Part shown: positions 42,538-54,034 of the stretch, one piece after another
How positions within the stretch are numbered: the stretch's first letter is position 1
Layout: each line of letters begins with the position of its first letter
Assembly (NCBI RefSeq): GCF_017114915.1
Contig: NZ_JAAUOE010000010.1
Coordinates: forward strand, 106,082-170,081
Reading direction: 5' to 3'
Length of the DNA: 64,000 nt
Origin: Pseudomonas frederiksbergensis
GTDB lineage: Bacteria > Pseudomonadota > Gammaproteobacteria > Pseudomonadales > Pseudomonadaceae
The notes under the pieces: model-generated
The model's input: only the letters and a program-made list of their open reading frames with translations
Database searches by the model: none
What the model was told of the DNA's origin: nothing
Position numbers and translations under genes: made by a program

Positions 42538-44379
42538 TCACGGTTGGGTCAGTTGGCGGTACAACTGCGGCAGGCGCAGGGGTAACTGCTCGGGCTGACG
42601 GATCAAGGTGTAGCCATTGGCGCCAAACATGTACGGCAGGTAATCCCCGGCTTCGCGATCGATCGTGATGCAGAACGGCGTCAACCCTTGGCGCCGCGCC
42701 TCCAGCACCGCTTCGCGGGTGTCCTCGACACCGTAGCGCCCCTCATACAGGTCCAGATCATTCGGTTTGCCATCCGTGAGCAGCAGCAACAGTTTGCTGC
42801 GCCGCTTGCTCGTGCCCAGCAGTTGCGTGGCCTGGCGAATGGCGGCGCCCATGCGTGTGTAATAACCCGGTTTGAGCCCTTGGATGCGGCCTCGGGTGTT
42901 GTCGTCATACCGCTGGGTGAACGACTTGAGTTCCTGCATGCGCACTTGCTGGCGGCGCAGCGAGGAAAACCCGTACAGGGCGAACTCATCCCCCAGCACC
43001 GACAGGGTTTCGCCAAACAGCAGCAAGCTGTCGCGGATCACGTCGATGACCCGATGCTCATCGTTGAGGTGGGCGTCGGTGGACATCGACACGTCGGCCA
43101 GCAACAGGCACGCCAGGTCGCGGCGCGTCTGCCGTTGCTCCATGAACAGACCGCGTTCGGCGCACTGGCCCTGCTCACGCTCAACGTGAAAATCCAGCCA
43201 GGCCTGCATGTCCAGCTCAGAACCCTGGGGTTGCTGGCGTAGCCACTGGCGATCATTGCGCAGGTGCTCGAACTGGCGCCGCAAGCGGTGTGCCGAGGCC
43301 TTCAAGCGTGGCGGCAGCGGCTGTGCCTCACAGTCGCGGGGCACCCTCATTTGCAGGTTGACGAAGCGCGCCTGCATTTGTTGTTTGCGATAGTCCCACT
43401 CCGGCAACTTGAGGCCCTCGCCCAGGGGAATGTCGTCGACATCGGCTGGCGGTAAATCCAGGTGCAGCTTGAGACCGCCGCCCTTGCGCAGGCGTGTGCG
43501 CGACAGGGTCAGTTCGTCCAGGTCGTCGGCGACCCGGGCGGCGTCCGGGTCCTCGCTGTCGTCCGACCAGCGATCCAGGTCCACGTGCTCGGTCCAGCTG
43601 AACAGGTTTTCCAGGCGTACCACCAACAGCCCGCCTTCACGGGTGCTTTCATCGATCCGTGTGGCGCGTTTACGCCCGCTCTTCTGTTCACCGGGCGGCG
43701 TCGTCAACGATTCTTCGGACTCATCCCCCAGATCGGCAGCCTGCGGGCTGGCAAGGTTTTGCGGCGGGTACAACCACAGCGGCAGCGGCCATGCGGCCCG
43801 TTCGCTGCGCGGGAAATGTTCGACGCTGCCGGGTTCGCGCAACGCCTGGCACAACGCCCGTTCCAGTGCGGCTTCACTGGCGTTCAACGAGGCCGGATCG
43901 GGGCGCAATTGCAGATGGGCATCGACCAGGCGTGTGTAGCGAGCACGCAGCGCGGGATAGCGCCGCAGCAGCTGTTGCGTCCAGCGTTGATTGTCCCGGC
44001 CCCAGTGGCGCATCTGCCCGGCCTGTGCCGCCAGCAAGGCAAGCCAACGATAGAGTTCCTCATTGAGTGCGACTTCAGGAAAAACCGCCAGGCTCGATGG
44101 CAGCCGAAAATTACTCTCGTCGCACCACGCCAACGGCACTTGTTTGCAGGTGCCGGCGATTTGCTGCAACAGGTTGCGCCGCAGCAGCAGATCGCGGTCG
44201 CTGGCGGCTTCCACCGCGATGCCATTGGCGCCGCCCATGGCGCGAAACAACAGCGCCAGCGACCGTTGCTGACTGGCCAGTTCAACCCGCGCTTCAGGGA
44301 AATCAGGGCTGGCACGCCGGGTGATGAAACGATGCCAGGCGCTGCCCACCCATTCTTCCAGTTCGACGGTAAACGCCAT
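42538..44379 (-). CDS. norD: NorD: VWA-domain nitric oxide reductase assembly protein
   Basis: The protein has 613 residues. The C-terminal von Willebrand A domain carries a MIDAS metal site (LLADVSMSTDAH, then LLLLLTDGKPNDLDLY). It works with the AAA+ ATPase NirQ to activate NorCB, as CbbO works with CbbQ. The middle region is charged and less structured. It follows norB after 77 bp on the minus strand. Confidence 0.92.
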   Translation of the reverse strand: MAFTVELEEWVGSAWHRFITRRASPDFPEARVELASQQRSLALLFRAMGGANGIAVEAASDRDLLLRRNLLQQIAGTCKQVPLAWCDESNFRLPSSLAVFPEVALNEELYRWLALLAAQAGQMRHWGRDNQRWTQQLLRRYPALRARYTRLVDAHLQLRPDPASLNASEAALERALCQALREPGSVEHFPRSERAAWPLPLWLYPPQNLASPQAADLGDESEESLTTPPGEQKSGRKRATRIDESTREGGLLVVRLENLFSWTEHVDLDRWSDDSEDPDAARVADDLDELTLSRTRLRKGGGLKLHLDLPPADVDDIPLGEGLKLPEWDYRKQQMQARFVNLQMRVPRDCEAQPLPPRLKASAHRLRRQFEHLRNDRQWLRQQPQGSELDMQAWLDFHVEREQGQCAERGLFMEQRQTRRDLACLLLADVSMSTDAHLNDEHRVIDVIRDSLLLFGETLSVLGDEFALYGFSSLRRQQVRMQELKSFTQRYDDNTRGRIQGLKPGYYTRMGAAIRQATQLLGTSKRRSKLLLLLTDGKPNDLDLYEGRYGVEDTREAVLEARRQGLTPFCITIDREAGDYLPYMFGANGYTLIRQPEQLPLRLPQLYRQLTQP

Positions 44380-44456
44380 GATGCTTGCCCTTGCTGGAAC
44401 CCAAAAAACGGCCCGCTGTATCAGCCGGGCCGACCTTTTCTAGCCATTGCACCCAT

Positions 44457-45887
<1,431 letters not shown>

Positions 45888-46328
45888 TCAGCCCTCCTTG
45901 TTTGGCGGCCAGCCATTGGTGTTGATGTTCGAGCTCCATTTGAGGAACTCGGCGATGTCATCCACCTCCTGCTCGCTCAACTTGAACTGCGGCATCGCTC
46001 GCCGGCCCGGTACGCCCAGCGGTTGCATCTTCATCCAGGCATGCAGAAAGGGTTTGAAGCCCTCCTCCCCGCCGCGTCGCTGGAACACATTGCCCAGCTC
46101 AGGCGCAAAGTAGGCGCCCTCGCCCAGCAGCGTGTGGCAGCCGATGCAGTTGTTTTGCTCCCAGACTGTCTTGCCGCGGATCACTGATTCGCTGAGCTGC
46201 GCTTCGTTGCTGCGCACTGGAAAGGTCTGTTCCGTGTGATAGGTCAAGGCCAGGAATATCAGGAAGAAGAAAACGCTTCCCCCGAAATAGATATTCCTGG
46301 CCATGCCTTTGGTGAAGGTCTCTGACAT
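45888..46328 (-). CDS. norC: Nitric oxide reductase cytochrome c subunit NorC
   Basis: The protein has 146 residues from ATG 46328. One N-terminal membrane anchor (YFGGSVFFFLIFLALTY) is followed by a heme c site C61-IG-C64-H65 (NNCIGCHTLLGEGAYF) and an axial Met in GRRAMPQFKLS. It delivers electrons to NorB. A perfect TTGAT-N4-ATCAA box lies 58 bp upstream. Confidence 0.95.
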   Translation of the reverse strand: MSETFTKGMARNIYFGGSVFFFLIFLALTYHTEQTFPVRSNEAQLSESVIRGKTVWEQNNCIGCHTLLGEGAYFAPELGNVFQRRGGEEGFKPFLHAWMKMQPLGVPGRRAMPQFKLSEQEVDDIAEFLKWSSNINTNGWPPNKEG

Positions 46329-46385
46329 CGTCGCTTCCTCTTTGCTTGGCCCGTCCATGATAGGAAGCGAAGGGTTGAAACCTGC

Positions 46386-46399
46386 TTGATGGCGATCAA
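46386..46399 (-). promoter_or_regulatory. Dnr/Anr box of norCB
   Basis: TTGATGGCGATCAA matches TTGAT-N4-ATCAA exactly and lies 58 bp upstream of the norC ATG. By analogy with other pseudomonads Dnr is the likely activator. Confidence 0.78.
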
Positions 46400-46436
46400 G
46401 AAATTCTGATGGTTTGGGTCGGGTATCAGGGCCAAC

Positions 46437-46570
46437 CTGTAGCAGCTGCCGAAGGCTGCGTTCGGCTGCGCAGCAGTCGTAAACCCGCCTCCTCAATCAT
46501 CCTGAAACACCGCGGCGTCTGATTTTGCGACTGCTTCGCAGCCGAACGCAGCCTTCGGCAGCTGCTACAG
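46437..46570. repeat. REP pair of the second family between norC and nirP
   Basis: CTGTAGCAGCTGCCGAAGGC...GTTCGG is mirrored by CCGAACGC...CTTCGGCAGCTGCTACAG. Its right end supplies the final Leu codon and TAG stop of nirP, and its left part lies just upstream of the norC promoter. Confidence 0.8.
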
Positions 46571-46816
46571 GGTTCGCGTCAGCCCCACTACCGCCGCCAA
46601 CACCACCGCCCAACTCAACATCAACCGGCGCCACCCTCGCGGCGCGTGGCGCATCTCCATGAAGCCATCGGTGATCAGCCAGGCCTTGCCGACCGCCACC
46701 AGCAAAATGGCCACGGACAGCAGCCACGTTGCGCCCACCTGAGCCAGCACCACCGTGCACACGCTTAACGTGGTCAGCGCGGCCCAGCAGACGAGTAAAA
46801 ACCTGGATGCCGACAT
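46565..46816 (-). CDS. nirP: NirP: small membrane protein (cytochrome oxidase subunit IV-like)
   Basis: The protein has 83 residues with about three helices (FLLVCWAALTTLSVCTVVLAQ, LLSVAILLVAVGKAWLITDGFME, LSWAVVLAAVVGLT). It resembles the small subunit IV family that accompanies NorE/NirO proteins. Gene order nirQ-nirO-nirP-norC matches P. aeruginosa. It is a probable accessory to the NO reductase. The TAG stop lies in a REP element. Confidence 0.8.
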   Translation of the reverse strand: MSASRFLLVCWAALTTLSVCTVVLAQVGATWLLSVAILLVAVGKAWLITDGFMEMRHAPRGWRRLMLSWAVVLAAVVGLTRTL

Positions 46817-46826
46817 CAGCCCTCCG

Positions 46827-47414
46827 TCAATTCAGAACGTAGACCAGCGGAAACAGCACGACCCAGATCAGATCGACCATGTGCCAATACAGCACGCCGG
46901 ACTCAAACCCGCTGCGATTGCCGGCGTTGTACAAGCCACGACGGCAGCGCTGGGCCAGCCATCCGAGAATGACCATGCCGAGCAATACGTGGAGAAAATG
47001 AAAACCGGTAAGAATCCAGTAGAGGGTGAAAAACGTGTTGTGCTCCATGCCCAGCCCCGAGGCCAGCAAGTGGCGGTATTCCGTGAGTTTCAACACCACG
47101 TAAACGCTGCCGGCAAGCAACGCTGCCACCAGAAACACGGCGCCGTGGCGGGGCCTTGAGCGCCTGACTTGCTCCTGGGCCAGCGCGGCGAACAGCCCGG
47201 CGGTGAGCAGGCTCAGGGTCATCGCCAGGCCGGTAGAGGTGTCGAGCAACAGACGGCTTTCGCCGAACAGTTGGGGCTTGAGTGCCTGGGTCATGGCGAA
47301 CGCCAGCATCAGAATGGCGAACACCGACAGCTCGGCCAGAATGAAAAACCACATCGCCAGATCGCCCGGCAAGTGGCCCGGCGCAACGTTGGCGGGCTCA
47401 ACCGAAGTGGACAT
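46827..47414 (-). CDS. nirO: NirO/NorE: cytochrome oxidase subunit III-like protein
   Basis: The protein has 195 residues (ATG 47414, overlapping the end of nirQ by 17 bp) with five to six helices of the heme-copper oxidase subunit III fold (GDLAMWFFILAELSVFAIL, LYWILTGFHFLHVLLGMVILG, SGVLYWHMVDLIWVVLFPLVY). NorE-type proteins raise NorCB activity or stability but are not catalytic. Confidence 0.87.
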   Translation of the reverse strand: MSTSVEPANVAPGHLPGDLAMWFFILAELSVFAILMLAFAMTQALKPQLFGESRLLLDTSTGLAMTLSLLTAGLFAALAQEQVRRSRPRHGAVFLVAALLAGSVYVVLKLTEYRHLLASGLGMEHNTFFTLYWILTGFHFLHVLLGMVILGWLAQRCRRGLYNAGNRSGFESGVLYWHMVDLIWVVLFPLVYVLN

Positions 47415-48189
47415 CAACCACGCCCATCAGCGCCGACACCGTCAGCGGATCATCGCTCAGCGGCTCGGCCAGGCAGGCCATGCATGCCTCACGCGGGCTC
47501 ATGCCGGAACGGATCATCCGCGCGGTGAAAATCAGCAGCCGCGTCGAGGCGACTTCTTCCAGGTCATGTTGGTCCAGTCGGCGCAGGGCCTGCCCCAGCC
47601 TGACCACTTGCGCCGCCAGCGCGCTGTCCACTTGGGCTTCCCTGGCGACAATGCGCTCTTCATCGGCCACCGGCGGATAGCCGAAACGCATCGCCACGAA
47701 GCGTTGGCGGGTACTGGGTTTCATGCCTTTGAGCAGGTTCTGGTAGCCGGGGTTGTACGACACCACCAACATGAATGACGGCGGTGCCTTCAACACTTCG
47801 CCGGTGCGCTCCAGGAACAACTCGCGACGATCGTCGGCCAACGGGTGCAACACCACCACCGTGTCCTGTCGCGCCTCGACCACTTCGTCCAGATAGCAGA
47901 TGCCGCCTTCACGCACCGCGCGGGTCAGTGGCCCGTCCTGCCACCAGGTGCCCTGAGCACCGATCAGATGCCGGCCGATCAGGTCGGCGGCACTCAGATC
48001 GTCATGGCAGGCCACGGTGTACAGCGGCAGTTTCAGCCGATGGGCCATGTGCTGGACGAAACGGGTCTTGCCGCAGCCCGTCGGGCCTTTGATCAGCACC
48101 GGCATGCCGTGTTGCCAGGCTTGCTCGAACAGCACCTGCTCATTGTTCAGCGGTTGATAGAAGGGTTCGCAAGACTGAATTCGGTCCAT
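47398..48189 (-). CDS. nirQ: NirQ: MoxR-type AAA+ ATPase for Nir/Nor activation
   Basis: The protein has 263 residues with Walker A GPTGCGKT at 35-42 and Walker B ICYLDEV near 95. It belongs to the CbbQ/NirQ/NorQ group of MoxR ATPases and acts with the VWA protein NorD to load or activate the NO reductase. It is transcribed divergently from nirS, sharing a 199-bp regulatory gap with one Anr/Dnr site. Confidence 0.93.
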   Translation of the reverse strand: MDRIQSCEPFYQPLNNEQVLFEQAWQHGMPVLIKGPTGCGKTRFVQHMAHRLKLPLYTVACHDDLSAADLIGRHLIGAQGTWWQDGPLTRAVREGGICYLDEVVEARQDTVVVLHPLADDRRELFLERTGEVLKAPPSFMLVVSYNPGYQNLLKGMKPSTRQRFVAMRFGYPPVADEERIVAREAQVDSALAAQVVRLGQALRRLDQHDLEEVASTRLLIFTARMIRSGMSPREACMACLAEPLSDDPLTVSALMGVVDVHFG

Positions 48190-48270
48190 GGGCTACCTGT
48201 TCCAAAAGCGGATTCAAGCCACACGCTACGGCCCCCTGCGACAACCTGGCAAGCGCCATGGCCGGCAAAC

Positions 48271-48284
48271 TTGATCGCGGTCAA
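48271..48284. promoter_or_regulatory. Anr/Dnr box between nirQ and nirS
   Basis: TTGATCGCGGTCAA fits the site with one mismatch. It is 105 bp upstream of nirS and 82 bp upstream of nirQ, so it could drive both directions. Confidence 0.7.
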
Positions 48285-48310
48285 GCGAGCATCGGCCTGC
48301 TCGGGCATAG

Positions 48311-50080
<1,770 letters not shown>

Positions 50081-50104
50081 GCTCTATCAATGCAAGGAAC
50101 TCCC

Positions 50105-50419
50105 ATGAAAAATACTCTGTTTTCACTGTTCGCCCTGACCGCTGCGCTGAGCGTGCAGCCGGCCATGGCCCAAGACGCGCCGGAGCTGTTCAAGAGCAAA
50201 CCCTGCGCCGCCTGCCATACCATCGACACCAAGTTAGTCGGCCCGGCGCTCAAGGATGTCGCAGCCAAGAACGCTGGCGTGGCCGGAGCCGTGGACACCC
50301 TGGCCAACCACATCAAGAACGGTACGCAAGGCAACTGGGGCCCGATGCCAATGCCGGCCAACCCGGTGACGGATGAAGAAGCGAAGATCCTTGCGACGTG
50401 GGTCCTGAGTCTCAAATAG
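50105..50419 (+). CDS. nirM: Cytochrome c551 NirM
   Basis: The protein has 104 residues from ATG 50105 with AAGGAA upstream. The signal peptide ends AMAQ. The heme site is C34-AA-C37-H38 ([11 protein letters not shown]) with axial Met in the [11 protein letters not shown] loop. It is a periplasmic electron donor to NirS. Confidence 0.95.
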   Translation: MKNTLFSLFALTAALSVQPAMAQDAPELFKSKPCAACHTIDTKLVGPALKDVAAKNAGVAGAVDTLANHIKNGTQGNWGPMPMPANPVTDEEAKILATWVLSLK

Positions 50420-50434
50420 CCAATGGAGGGCGTC

Positions 50435-50761
50435 ATGATGGTGTATCGACACGCTGTGGTTCTGGCGGCCCTCCTCCTCATTTGCGCGACCTCGGTTGCG
50501 GCGCCGGACGCCAAGCGTCAGGCACAACTCGAACACCTGCTGGCCCAGGACTGCGGCGCCTGCCATGGATTGCACATGACCGGCGGACTGGGTCCCGACC
50601 TGACCCGCGCGAAGCTGGCGGGCAAGTCCAGGGACAGCCTGATTGCCACCGTCACCCACGGCCGGCCCGGCACCGCGATGCCCGGTTGGGCTCCGCTGCT
50701 CAACCCGGACGACATCCGTTGGCTGGTCGACCTTCTTCTCCAGGGATATCCCGCACCATGA
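50435..50761 (+). CDS. nirC: Cytochrome c55x NirC
   Basis: The protein has 108 residues from ATG 50435, placed after GGAGGG; ATG 50438 is equally possible, and the upstream ATG at 50423 overlaps the RBS. It has a signal peptide and a heme site C40-GA-C43-H44 (AQDCGACHGLHMTGGLGPDL) with Met in GTAMPGWAPLL. It is a small cytochrome thought to serve in heme d1 maturation or electron supply. It overlaps nirF by 4 bp. Confidence 0.9.
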   Translation: MMVYRHAVVLAALLLICATSVAAPDAKRQAQLEHLLAQDCGACHGLHMTGGLGPDLTRAKLAGKSRDSLIATVTHGRPGTAMPGWAPLLNPDDIRWLVDLLLQGYPAP

Positions 50762-51936
50762 TCCGTTCAACCCTGCTGTTAGCGGCGACCGGGCTGTTGT
50801 TGTCCGCGTGTGTTCAGCCTCCGTTGCGGGGCACCGGCGATCTGGGCGTGGTGGTGGAGCGCGCCACTGGCAGCGTGCAAATCATCGAAAGCGACACCCG
50901 CGGGGCGTTGGCCCGCCTCGAAGGCTTGGGCGACCTGTCCCATGCTTCGGTGGTGTTCTCCCGCGACCAGCGTTATGCCTATGTGTTCGGCCGCGACGGC
51001 GGGTTGAGCAAAATCGACCTGCTGAGCCAACGCATCGATCAACGGGTGATACAGGGCGGCAACAGCATCGGCGGCGCCATCAGTCAGGACGGCAAACTCA
51101 TCGCCGTGTCCAACTACGTGCCCGGTGGCGTGAAGGTGTTCGATGCCGTCACCCTGCAACAAGTGGCCGATATTCCCGCGACACCGCTCGCCGATGGCAG
51201 CAAGCGTTCGCGGGTAGTTGGCCTGGTGGATGCGCCGGGGCAACGTTTCGTGTTCAGCCTGTTCGATACCGGTGAGATCTGGAGCGCCGACTTCAGTCAG
51301 GGCAACACACCACAGATCAGCCGCTTCACCGGCATCGGCCAGCAACCCTACGATGCGCTGATCACCCCGGATGGTCGCTATTACATGGCCGGGCTGTTCG
51401 GCGAAGACGGCATGGCGCAACTCGACCTCTGGCATCCGGAGCGTGGCGTGCAACGGGTGCTGGGTGATTACGGGCGCGGCCAGGCGAAATTGCCCGTTTA
51501 CAAGATGCCGCACCTGGAGGGCTGGGCCGTCGCGGACAACCAGGCCTTCGTGCCCGCCGTTGGCCGTCATCAGGTGCTGGTGATGGATGCGCGCACCTGG
51601 AAGCAGACCGCTGTCATCCCGGTGGCCGGCCAACCGGTGTTCGTCACCTCACGGCCGGACGGTCGGCAGTTGTGGGTCAACTTCGCCTACCCGGACAACG
51701 ATCGGGTCCAGGTCATCGACAGCGAAACCCATGCCGTGGTCGCCGATCTGCGGCCGGGGCCGGCGGTGCTGCACATGGAATTCACCGCCCGTGGCGACCA
51801 GTTGTGGCTGTCGTTACGCGATGGTGATCAGGTTCAGGTCTGGGACCCGTACAGCCTGAAGTTGTTGAGCACTCTGCCGGCCACCGCGCCCAGCGGCATC
51901 TTTTTCAGCAGTCGCGCGCAGAAAATGGGGTATTGA
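50758..51936 (+). CDS. nirF: Heme d1 biosynthesis protein NirF
   Basis: The protein has 392 residues; ATG overlaps the nirC stop (ATGA). It has a lipoprotein signal (LLLSAC, C18). It forms a beta-propeller related to the d1 domain of NirS without the cytochrome c part (HASVVFSRDQRYAYVFGRDGG, AISQDGKLIAVSNYVPGG). It handles a late d1 intermediate in the periplasm. Confidence 0.93.
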   Translation: MIRSTLLLAATGLLLSACVQPPLRGTGDLGVVVERATGSVQIIESDTRGALARLEGLGDLSHASVVFSRDQRYAYVFGRDGGLSKIDLLSQRIDQRVIQGGNSIGGAISQDGKLIAVSNYVPGGVKVFDAVTLQQVADIPATPLADGSKRSRVVGLVDAPGQRFVFSLFDTGEIWSADFSQGNTPQISRFTGIGQQPYDALITPDGRYYMAGLFGEDGMAQLDLWHPERGVQRVLGDYGRGQAKLPVYKMPHLEGWAVADNQAFVPAVGRHQVLVMDARTWKQTAVIPVAGQPVFVTSRPDGRQLWVNFAYPDNDRVQVIDSETHAVVADLRPGPAVLHMEFTARGDQLWLSLRDGDQVQVWDPYSLKLLSTLPATAPSGIFFSSRAQKMGY

Positions 51937-51937
51937 G

Positions 51938-52396
51938 ATGAACCTTGAGCTGCTCAGCCGGCAACTGATCGACCGCTTCCAGCACGGCATGCCGCTGTGC
52001 CCGGAACCTTACAAGGAGATGGCGCGGATGCTCGGTTGCCGCGAGGACCAGGTGATGGCTTGCCTGGAAGAAATGGATAAGGCCGGCACCCTCTCACGGA
52101 TCGGCCCGGTGTTCGAACACAGTCGCGCCGGGGCCAGCACCCTCGCCGCCCTCGCCGTGCCCGCCGAACGGCTGCAACAGGTCGCCGAGCGCGTCAGCCA
52201 ATACCCCGAGGTCAACCATAACTATGCACGGGAGCATTTCTACAACCTGTGGTTTGTGCTGACCGGGCCTGATCGCCCGCACATCGAACGCGCTCTGGAA
52301 CAACTGGAGAACGACACCGGCCTCGTTCCGCTGGATCTGCCGATGTTGACCGCTTACCGCATCGACCTCGGTTTTGCCTTGGGAGAAGGCCCATGA
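51938..52396 (+). CDS. nirD: Siroheme decarboxylase subunit NirD
   Basis: The protein has 152 residues, AsnC/Lrp-like: a winged-helix N-terminal half (PEPYKEMARMLGCREDQVM) and an RAM-like half with the histidine segment EVNHNYAREHFYNLWFVLTG. With NirL, NirG and NirH it decarboxylates siroheme to didecarboxysiroheme. It is an enzyme, not a transcription factor. It ends overlapping nirL by 4 bp. Confidence 0.92.
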   Translation: MNLELLSRQLIDRFQHGMPLCPEPYKEMARMLGCREDQVMACLEEMDKAGTLSRIGPVFEHSRAGASTLAALAVPAERLQQVAERVSQYPEVNHNYAREHFYNLWFVLTGPDRPHIERALEQLENDTGLVPLDLPMLTAYRIDLGFALGEGP

Positions 52397-52908
52397 CAGC
52401 GGGATTGAGCCCCAAACAGGCATTGGCCCTGCGTCGGCATCTGGAAGGCGGATTACCACGGGTATCGCGCCCCTATCAGGCCCTCGCCGAACGGATCAAC
52501 GCCGATGAAAGCCAGGTGCTCGCGCAAATGCGGCAGTGGCACGAACAAGGACTTTTTCGCCGCGTCGGTCTGGTGCTCAACCATCGCGCGCTGGGCTTTA
52601 CCGCCAACGCCATGCTGGTGCTGGATGTTCCCGACGCGCTGATCGACGAGGTGGGCCAGCGCCTGGGGCGAGCGCCCGGTATCACCCTCTGCTATCAACG
52701 GCCGCGGCGTTTGCCGCAGTGGCGCTACAACCTGTTCTGCATGGTTCACGGGCGTCAACGCGCTCAGGTCGAGGCGCACATCCAGACGTTACTGGAAGAA
52801 CACCTGCTAAGCGACCTGCCCCACCAACTGCTGTTCAGCACCCAGGTATTCAAACAGTGCGGCGGACGCTTTGCGCCCTCGCCAACAGGAGCCCCCCGCC
52901 ATGGATGA
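52393..52908 (+). CDS. nirL: Siroheme decarboxylase subunit NirL
   Basis: The protein has 171 residues with the same AsnC-like fold as its neighbours (RINADESQVLAQMRQWHEQG, FRRVGLVLNHRALGFTANAM, CYQRPRRLPQWRYNLFCMVHG). Partner of NirD/G/H in heme d1 synthesis. It overlaps nirD by 4 bp and nirG by 8 bp. Confidence 0.92.
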   Translation: MTAGLSPKQALALRRHLEGGLPRVSRPYQALAERINADESQVLAQMRQWHEQGLFRRVGLVLNHRALGFTANAMLVLDVPDALIDEVGQRLGRAPGITLCYQRPRRLPQWRYNLFCMVHGRQRAQVEAHIQTLLEEHLLSDLPHQLLFSTQVFKQCGGRFAPSPTGAPRHG

Positions 52909-53344
52909 CCTCGACCGCCGGTTGATCAACCGCTTACAACTGGGCCTGCCGCTGGTGCGCCATCCCTGGCAGGCACTGGCCGCCGAACTGGACAGCAGCA
53001 GCACCGAACTGCTCGATCGCCTCCACCAATTGCTCGAAGACGGCATCCTCACGCGCTTCGGCCCGATGTTCGACATCGAACGCCTCGGCGGCGCCTTCAC
53101 CCTTGCCGCACTGGCGGTCCCGGAAGAACGTTTCGACGAGGTCGCCGAGCAACTGCATGCCCTGCCTGAAGTGGCGCACAACTACCGACGCGAACACGCC
53201 TGGAACATGTGGTTCGTGCTCGCCTGCGCGACCGAACAAGGAATCGCCCAGACCCTGCAGCGCATCGAAACCCTGACCGGTTTGCCGCCGCTCAACGTGC
53301 CCAAAGAGGAGACTTACCATGTCGGTTTGTACTTCACGGTCTGA
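52901..53344 (+). CDS. nirG: Siroheme decarboxylase subunit NirG
   Basis: The protein has 147 residues from ATG 52901, overlapping nirL by 8 bp. AsnC-like, closest to NirD (HPWQALAAELDSSSTELL, LTRFGPMFDIERLGGAFTLAALAVPEE, EVAHNYRREHAWNMWFVLA). It carries the histidines used for siroheme binding in the NirDLGH complex. Confidence 0.92.
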   Translation: MDDLDRRLINRLQLGLPLVRHPWQALAAELDSSSTELLDRLHQLLEDGILTRFGPMFDIERLGGAFTLAALAVPEERFDEVAEQLHALPEVAHNYRREHAWNMWFVLACATEQGIAQTLQRIETLTGLPPLNVPKEETYHVGLYFTV

Positions 53345-53819
53345 AGAGACCCTGGCTCATCGTTTGATCGAATTGACCCAGGCAGGCCTGCCGCTTTTGG
53401 ATGATCCGTGGGCCTGGCTCGCCGAACAGCTGGAGCTGAGCATCGAATCCACCCTGGATTTGCTCAAGCGAATGCAGGCCGAGGGTTCGATCCGGCGCAT
53501 CGCCGCCGTGCCCAACCACTATCGCCTGGGCTATCGCTACAACGGCATGACCGTCTGGGATGTGCGCGACACCGACATGCCGCGCCTCGGCGCGTTGATC
53601 GGCGCGCAGCCTTTTGTCAGCCACTGTTATCGACGCCCGCGACGAACCGCATGGCGCTACAACCTGTTCGCCATGGTCCACGGTCGCAGCCGCGAGGAAA
53701 TCGACAGTTACCGTGAACAGCTGCGCTATTTGCTGGGCGACGCCTGTGCCGCCGACGAGATGTTGGTGAGCAGCCGCATCCTGAAAAAAACCGGTGTGCG
53801 TTTAATGCCGCTCAGTTAG
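53319..53819 (+). CDS. nirH: Siroheme decarboxylase subunit NirH
   Basis: The protein has 166 residues, overlapping nirG by 26 bp. It is closest to NirL (SIRRIAAVPNHYRLGYRYNGMTVWDV, CYRRPRRTAWRYNLFAMVHG). It completes the four-part decarboxylase. A REP pair follows before nirJ. Confidence 0.92.
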   Translation: MSVCTSRSEETLAHRLIELTQAGLPLLDDPWAWLAEQLELSIESTLDLLKRMQAEGSIRRIAAVPNHYRLGYRYNGMTVWDVRDTDMPRLGALIGAQPFVSHCYRRPRRTAWRYNLFAMVHGRSREEIDSYREQLRYLLGDACAADEMLVSSRILKKTGVRLMPLS

Positions 53820-53830
53820 CAACGCATACC

Positions 53831-53970
53831 TTGTAGCAGCTGGCGAAGCCTGCGTTCGGCTGCGCAGCAGTCGTGAAATCAGGCAGTGCGGCATGTCAGA
53901 CACACCACGCACACAGGTTTTACGACTGCTGCGCAGCCGAACGCAGCCTCGCGAGCTCGGCAGCTGCTAC
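53831..53970. repeat. REP pair of the second family inside the nir gene set
   Basis: TTGTAGCAGCTGGCGAAGCC...CGTTCGG is mirrored by CCGAACGCAGCC...CGGCAGCTGCTAC. It occupies most of the 215-bp gap between nirH and nirJ, splitting an otherwise overlapping operon. No new promoter is obvious before nirJ. Confidence 0.78.
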
Positions 53971-54034
53971 GGGCATCAGGTTTGCGTTTACCACCCGCTT
54001 CGCGCTGAACACACCCTGACTCAAGGAGATTTGC

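Noticed and set aside
51938..53819. NirD, NirL, NirG and NirH as AsnC/Lrp transcription regulators
   Set aside because: The fold is AsnC-like, but the order within the heme d1 genes and the conserved His/Arg segments identify siroheme decarboxylase subunits.
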